From Candidatus Saccharimonadota bacterium (GTDB lineage Bacteria; Patescibacteriota; Saccharimonadia; Saccharimonadales; SZUA-47), in NCBI GenBank assembly GCA_017993025.1, contig JAGONL010000037.1, positions 1-8,078 of the forward strand: 8,078 bases of DNA, given 5' to 3'. This document shows, piece after piece, positions 5,524-8,078 of the stretch. The translations under genes and the position numbers were made by a program. Under the pieces are notes generated by a model. The model worked only from the letters and a program-made list of their open reading frames with translations, was not told where the DNA came from and made no database searches. Positions within the stretch are counted from its first letter, which is position 1. Each line of letters starts with the position of its first letter.

Positions 5524-6086
5524 GATATCAATCTCTCGTTCATGAAGCGGACTAGCACCATAGCCGAGCGACTTTCAGAGAACTTATTTCTATCAAGAAC
5601 AATTTCTTTAGCTTCTTCAAAGGAGACCCAGAAAGATCCTTCAATTTCTTTAGATTCAGATTCGTGAAATTGCGCACCGTCACTATGCATTTCAAACTCT
5701 TCCGCTAACCAATAGTGCAAATCCCAAGAACAAGTAGCTCCTAAAACATCCACGCCGATATACTGAAGCTTTTCGGTGCTAACAACCATACCAGCTTCCT
5801 CAAAGGCCTCTTTGGTTATCGATAATCTGCTAGCTTCAACAATATCACCATCAAAAGACTCAAATTCTTCCAACGTATCGAAAACTTTCCCACCAGGTAG
5901 CCTAATATCGGTTTCACCATTTAGTTCATGTCGCTTTTCACGTTGCAGAAGTATTTTGTTGTCTTTGACGACTATTAATCTACTGCCAGGCGCACGAAGT
6001 GCACGTTCAAAAACTCGCCCGTCAGTCTCCGTTGACTGCTGGATTTGCCAGATTTTCCCAGAAAATACTTGACGCCAGTTTGGCAT
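5520..6086 (-). CDS. Nudix hydrolase, ADP-ribose-pyrophosphatase-like, with an expanded Nudix box
   Basis: A 188-aa protein with the layout of ADP-ribose/nucleoside-diphosphate-sugar pyrophosphatases. An N-terminal strand pair (WRQVFSGKIWQI, then DGRVFERALRAPGS) precedes RLIVVKDNKILLQREKR and LPGGK (63-67). The second half of the Nudix helix is TKEAFEEAGM (91-100), where the usual arginine is K92 and the metal-binding E96-E97 are kept. The distance from G66 to K92 is 26 residues instead of the canonical 14, so an acidic insertion of about 12 residues (around 70-83) interrupts the box. Later features, FWVSFEEAKEIV (152-163), are typical. The ATG lies 2 bp after the ppa stop, and the TGA overlaps the GTG of the phosphatase gene. 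It probably hydrolyses a nucleotide sugar or ADP-ribose-like substrate, but activity is less certain than for its neighbour. Confidence 0.85.
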   Translation of the reverse strand: MPNWRQVFSGKIWQIQQSTETDGRVFERALRAPGSRLIVVKDNKILLQREKRHELNGETDIRLPGGKVFDTLEEFESFDGDIVEASRLSITKEAFEEAGMVVSTEKLQYIGVDVLGATCSWDLHYWLAEEFEMHSDGAQFHESESKEIEGSFWVSFEEAKEIVLDRNKFSESRSAMVLVRFMNERLIS

Positions 6087-6088
6087 AA

Positions 6089-6613
6089 TTACTGATTATT
6101 CCAACGTTCGATACATTCTGCTATAACTTCGTGAGCTTTTACTACGTCACCGAAACCGTTTACTTTAGTGCTGCCTGGTTTTTTCAAATCTTTATAGTGT
6201 GTAAAGTGGTGTTCAATTTGTTTTTTCCACTGTTCGCCTAAATCATCCATGGATTTTATGCGATTTCCTGTGTGCCTGTCATCAGCAGGGACGCAAATAA
6301 TCTTGTGGTCCATTTCACCGTCGTCCTCAAACTCTAGTACACCTAAGACCACAGCCTCTACTAAAACTCCTGTTGGCACTGGTTCTTCGGTAACAAGTAG
6401 GGTGTCCAGTTCGTCGCCGTCATCGTCAAGAGTGCCGGGGATAAACCCATAGTTTGTAGGCTTGGCAAAAATACCAGGCTCAACACGGTCTAGAACCATT
6501 AGTTTGCGCCTGCGGTCGTATTCAATTTTATTACTTGAACCCTTAGGAATCTCAATCACAGTATTGATTGTCTGGTCTTCTGCGTACGGTGTAAGTATGG
6601 TGTTATAATCCAC
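6089..6613 (-). CDS. ppa: Inorganic pyrophosphatase, family I (soluble)
   Basis: A 174-aa cytosolic pyrophosphatase that hydrolyses PPi to two phosphates and so drives nucleotide-forming reactions. The known active-site residues fall almost exactly at E. coli numbering: E21, K29, E31, R43, Y55, the signature DDGDELD with D65, D67 and D70, D97, D102, K104, and Y140-K141. The length matches bacterial family I enzymes. The start is a GTG (6611-6613) preceded by a strong GAGGAG Shine-Dalgarno (6620-6625) six bases away; no ATG lies closer than residue 39. It is the first gene of a four-gene run, with only 2 bp to the next gene, and is transcribed divergently from the glycerophosphodiesterase gene. 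Pairing PPi hydrolysis with two Nudix enzymes and a phosphomonoesterase suggests nucleotide turnover. Confidence 0.97.
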   Translation of the reverse strand: MDYNTILTPYAEDQTINTVIEIPKGSSNKIEYDRRRKLMVLDRVEPGIFAKPTNYGFIPGTLDDDGDELDTLLVTEEPVPTGVLVEAVVLGVLEFEDDGEMDHKIICVPADDRHTGNRIKSMDDLGEQWKKQIEHHFTHYKDLKKPGSTKVNGFGDVVKAHEVIAECIERWNNQ

Positions 6614-6640
6614 GTTTTTCTCCTCTTAATCTTAAACTAT

Positions 6641-6648
6641 ATTGTACA
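6641..6648 (-). promoter_or_regulatory. Putative -10 element of the ppa operon
   Basis: The minus strand reads TGTACAAT, a TACAAT -10 box (6641-6646) immediately preceded by TG. No convincing -35 hexamer lies 16-18 bp further up; that position is occupied by the GATAATTATC palindrome. Start of transcription near 6634 would leave a leader of about 20 nt containing the GAGGAG ribosome site. Confidence 0.4.
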
Positions 6649-6657
6649 CCAGGAAGG

Positions 6658-6711
6658 GATAATTATCATTTAGCAATTATCAATTTGCATGACATTAACA
6701 ATTATCAATTT
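6658..6711. repeat. AT-rich palindrome and direct repeats between ppa and the glycerophosphodiesterase gene
   Basis: A perfect 10-bp palindrome, GATAATTATC (6658-6667), is followed by two identical 13-mers, CAATTATCAATTT, at 6674-6686 and 6699-6711. The core ATTATC thus occurs three times (6662, 6676, 6701), spaced 14 and 25 bp apart. They lie upstream of both divergent genes and cover the expected -35 region of ppa. This looks like a regulator binding array, but low-complexity AT sequence could produce it by chance. The rest of the 193-bp intergenic stretch (6712-6794) shows nothing I can name. Confidence 0.5.
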
Positions 6712-6794
6712 CCCATGAAGCTACAATGCTAAACGACAATAGTTAATCCTAGGCTAATTGAGTCATGGTTAATAGCTAATCGTACTGCACGCTG

Positions 6795-6800
6795 TATAAT
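6795..6800 (+). promoter_or_regulatory. Consensus -10 box giving a probable leaderless start
   Basis: A perfect TATAAT, preceded by TG, ends 6 bases before the ATG of the glycerophosphodiesterase gene. Initiation at the usual distance would place the first transcribed base at or beside the ATG, and there is no Shine-Dalgarno in the six intervening bases (GAACCT). No good -35 match is seen 16-18 bp upstream. Confidence 0.55.
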
Positions 6801-6806
6801 GAACCT

Positions 6807-7391
6807 ATGGATATTATTGGACATCGAGGAGCAAGAGGCTTAGCACCAGAAAATACTGAAAAAGCCATCCGCAAGGCCATTGCATGCAAGGTAGATATGA
6901 TAGAAGTTGATTTAAGAGTACATAAAGGCGAGATTATTCTGTCTCACGACCCGACAATGGCAACAGAAAAATACACTACACTTGAGGATGCATTAATATT
7001 GGTTGACGGTCGTGTAGGAATTAACTTAGAAATCAAAGAAGAACAAGTACTAGACCTGCTTAGTGAAGAGCTGCTTGGATACAAGGGTGAAATTTTAATA
7101 TCTAGCTTTGAATTCCGAATTTTACAAAAAGCCAAAAAACTATTTCCCGACATTCCACTTGCAGTACTAGAGAAGTGGTCTGGTGTACGAGCTGTAGCTG
7201 AAGCTACACTTCTTGGAACAAATCGTGTCCACATCAATCAACAGTGGTTGTGGTCTGGGTTTGTACGCTCTATGAAACACCGCGGATTCAAACTTTATGC
7301 CTACACTGTAAATAGTACCGACAGAGCCGAAGAGCTAGAGTCCTGGGGCATTGACGGAATTTTCACCGACTACCCTTCGCTATTTAATTAG
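6807..7391 (+). CDS. Glycerophosphodiester phosphodiesterase (GDPD family)
   Basis: A 194-aa GDPD-family enzyme, which splits glycerophosphodiesters (deacylated phospholipid headgroups) into glycerol-3-phosphate and an alcohol. The catalytic and metal residues are visible: H6-R7 in IGHRGARG, APENTEKA (13-20), E33 and D35 in MIEVDLR, H47 in LSHDP, and E75-K77 in NLEIKEE. The C-terminal AYTVNS (164-169) and GIDGIFTDYP (181-190) complete the barrel signature. It is shorter than the common 230-260 aa and has no signal peptide, so it should act in the cytoplasm. It is the only plus-strand gene here. The ATG has no ribosome site but follows a TATAAT box by 6 bases, suggesting leaderless expression. 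Its stop lies 2 bp from the stop of the convergent cupredoxin gene. Confidence 0.93.
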   Translation: MDIIGHRGARGLAPENTEKAIRKAIACKVDMIEVDLRVHKGEIILSHDPTMATEKYTTLEDALILVDGRVGINLEIKEEQVLDLLSEELLGYKGEILISSFEFRILQKAKKLFPDIPLAVLEKWSGVRAVAEATLLGTNRVHINQQWLWSGFVRSMKHRGFKLYAYTVNSTDRAEELESWGIDGIFTDYPSLFN

Positions 7392-7393
7392 CG

Positions 7394-7798
7394 CTACTGT
7401 TCTACAATTATTATTCCAGTCATGCTAGAGTGGAAATCACAGTGATAATTAAACGTACCAATTTCGTCAAATTTTTTTGAGTATGTTTCACCTTTGGCGA
7501 CAGTACTGCTATTGAGCGTACTGCCATTATCCGACGTAATGGTATGGTTAGAGCTGTCTTCGTTTTTCCAAGTTACCGTTTGGCCTTTTTTGATTGTTAG
7601 CTTGCCCGTGCCAAATTTTAAGTTTTTTATCTCGATTGTATTTGCGTCCACGCTTGTAGTATTTGAAACTGATTGTGAAGTATTTTCCGAACTGTCGGAA
7701 GTGATGTTCTTGTCATCGTTATTTTTGGAAAGCACGAAAAATAGACTAATGGCTATAATCAAAACTATACCAGCCACTAAAGAAAATCCTTTTTTCAT
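7394..7798 (-). CDS. Membrane-anchored cupredoxin (plastocyanin/amicyanin-like blue copper protein)
   Basis: A 134-aa exported protein. Residues 1-24 form a basic-then-hydrophobic signal anchor (MKKGF, then a leucine/isoleucine-rich helix) with no lipobox cysteine. A Ser/Thr/Asn-rich linker (about 25-52) follows, then a cupredoxin domain (53-134). Type-1 copper ligands are recognisable: H85 in SSNHTITS, and C120, H123 and M126 in YHCDFHSSMTG. The C-x2-H-x2-M spacing is that of amicyanin-type loops. The protein should sit on the outer face of the cytoplasmic membrane and carry single electrons or bind copper. The ATG has a GGGAG ribosome site (7805-7809) six bases upstream. It lies 38 bp downstream of trxB on the same strand and may be co-transcribed with it. 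The redox partner is unknown. Confidence 0.92.
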   Translation of the reverse strand: MKKGFSLVAGIVLIIAISLFFVLSKNNDDKNITSDSSENTSQSVSNTTSVDANTIEIKNLKFGTGKLTIKKGQTVTWKNEDSSNHTITSDNGSTLNSSTVAKGETYSKKFDEIGTFNYHCDFHSSMTGIIIVEQ

Positions 7799-7836
7799 TG
7801 TCTTCTCCCAGTTAGTTAATATGAAACATCACTACT

Positions 7837-8078
7837 TCAACTTTCTAAGTACTCTCGTATAGACAAGGCAGCACTGGCGCCTTCACCAACAGCACTGGCA
7901 ATCTGCATTGTGGCTCCGCTACGTACATCGCCAGCACAGAAAATACCAGGGGTGTCAGTCATCAACTTTTGGTTTGTTTTAACAAACCCAACTTCGTCAA
8001 ACTGTACTCCAGTTCCTTCAAGGAAATAAGTAACTGGCTTTAGGCCAATAAACACAAAAACACCATCTGTCTCAATAT
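7837..8078 (-). CDS. trxB: Thioredoxin reductase, C-terminal end (partial, runs off the right edge)
   Basis: Only the last 79 codons are in the window; the frame is open to the edge, starting ...IETDGVFVFIGLKP, so no start codon is present here. FVFIGLKP, followed by a strand with GFVKTNQKLMTDTPGIFCAGDV and then ATMQIASAVGEGASAAL, is the characteristic C-terminal FAD-binding signature of low-molecular-weight thioredoxin reductases. These flavoenzymes use NADPH to reduce thioredoxin in the cytoplasm. The CxxC redox centre would be outside the window, so a related ferredoxin/flavodoxin-NADP reductase lacking it is possible. The protein ends in SIREYLES and a TGA. The cupredoxin gene follows 38 bp downstream on the same strand. 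Confidence 0.88.
   Translation of the reverse strand, partial: IETDGVFVFIGLKPVTYFLEGTGVQFDEVGFVKTNQKLMTDTPGIFCAGDVRSGATMQIASAVGEGASAALSIREYLES

Noticed and set aside
7494..7862. 122-aa plus-strand frame opposite the cupredoxin gene
   Set aside because: Antisense to a protein with clear copper ligands and a ribosome site; no independent support.

Overview
The window is a compact, AT-rich bacterial segment in which nearly every base belongs to a gene. Twelve intact or near-complete genes plus one gene broken by a frameshift fit in about 8 kb, several with 4-11 bp overlaps or 2-7 bp gaps. TGA is used as an ordinary stop in at least five genes (transketolase, rpiB, the inositol-monophosphatase-like gene, one Nudix gene, trxB), so the code is standard. 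A separate N-terminal transketolase subunit, divergent Rpe and RpiB active-site loops and tight packing suggest a small-genome lineage such as Patescibacteria (CPR, for example Saccharibacteria). That placement is an inference; no rRNA or other lineage marker is present.

Region 1 (47-3307, minus strand) is a carbon-metabolism operon read right to left: gap (GAPDH), a 60-aa two-helix membrane protein, rpiB, a divergent rpe, then the transketolase N-terminal subunit. The C-terminal subunit is expected just beyond the left edge. Together these link glyceraldehyde-3-phosphate, a transketolase substrate and product, to ribose-5-P/ribulose-5-P/xylulose-5-P interconversion, giving the non-oxidative pentose phosphate branch plus its glycolytic entry point. 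A short heptad tandem repeat follows the transketolase stop.

Region 2 (3308-4292) holds a probable promoter/operator for gap with a perfect inverted repeat, and an EamA/DMT-type membrane transporter split into two reading frames. Joining the frames restores a typical 297-residue protein.

Region 3 (4332-6613, minus strand) is a tight four-gene cluster of phosphate-releasing or phosphate-cleaving enzymes: inorganic pyrophosphatase, a Nudix hydrolase with an unusual box, an inositol-monophosphatase-family phosphatase, and a second Nudix hydrolase with a perfect box. It looks like a nucleotide/PPi clean-up or salvage unit.

Region 4 (6614-8078) begins with a 193-bp divergent intergenic stretch carrying AT-rich direct repeats and a palindrome. 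It is followed by a plus-strand glycerophosphodiester phosphodiesterase that appears to be transcribed leaderless. That gene converges, with only 2 bp between stop codons, on a membrane-anchored cupredoxin with an amicyanin-type copper loop. The 3' end of a thioredoxin reductase gene lies upstream of the cupredoxin and runs off the right edge.

I saw no tRNA, rRNA, CRISPR array, insertion sequence or convincing intrinsic terminator. No clearly new multi-gene system is evident. The most notable points are the frameshifted transporter, two probable leaderless promoters, the phosphohydrolase cluster, the altered sugar-isomerase loops and the intergenic repeats.
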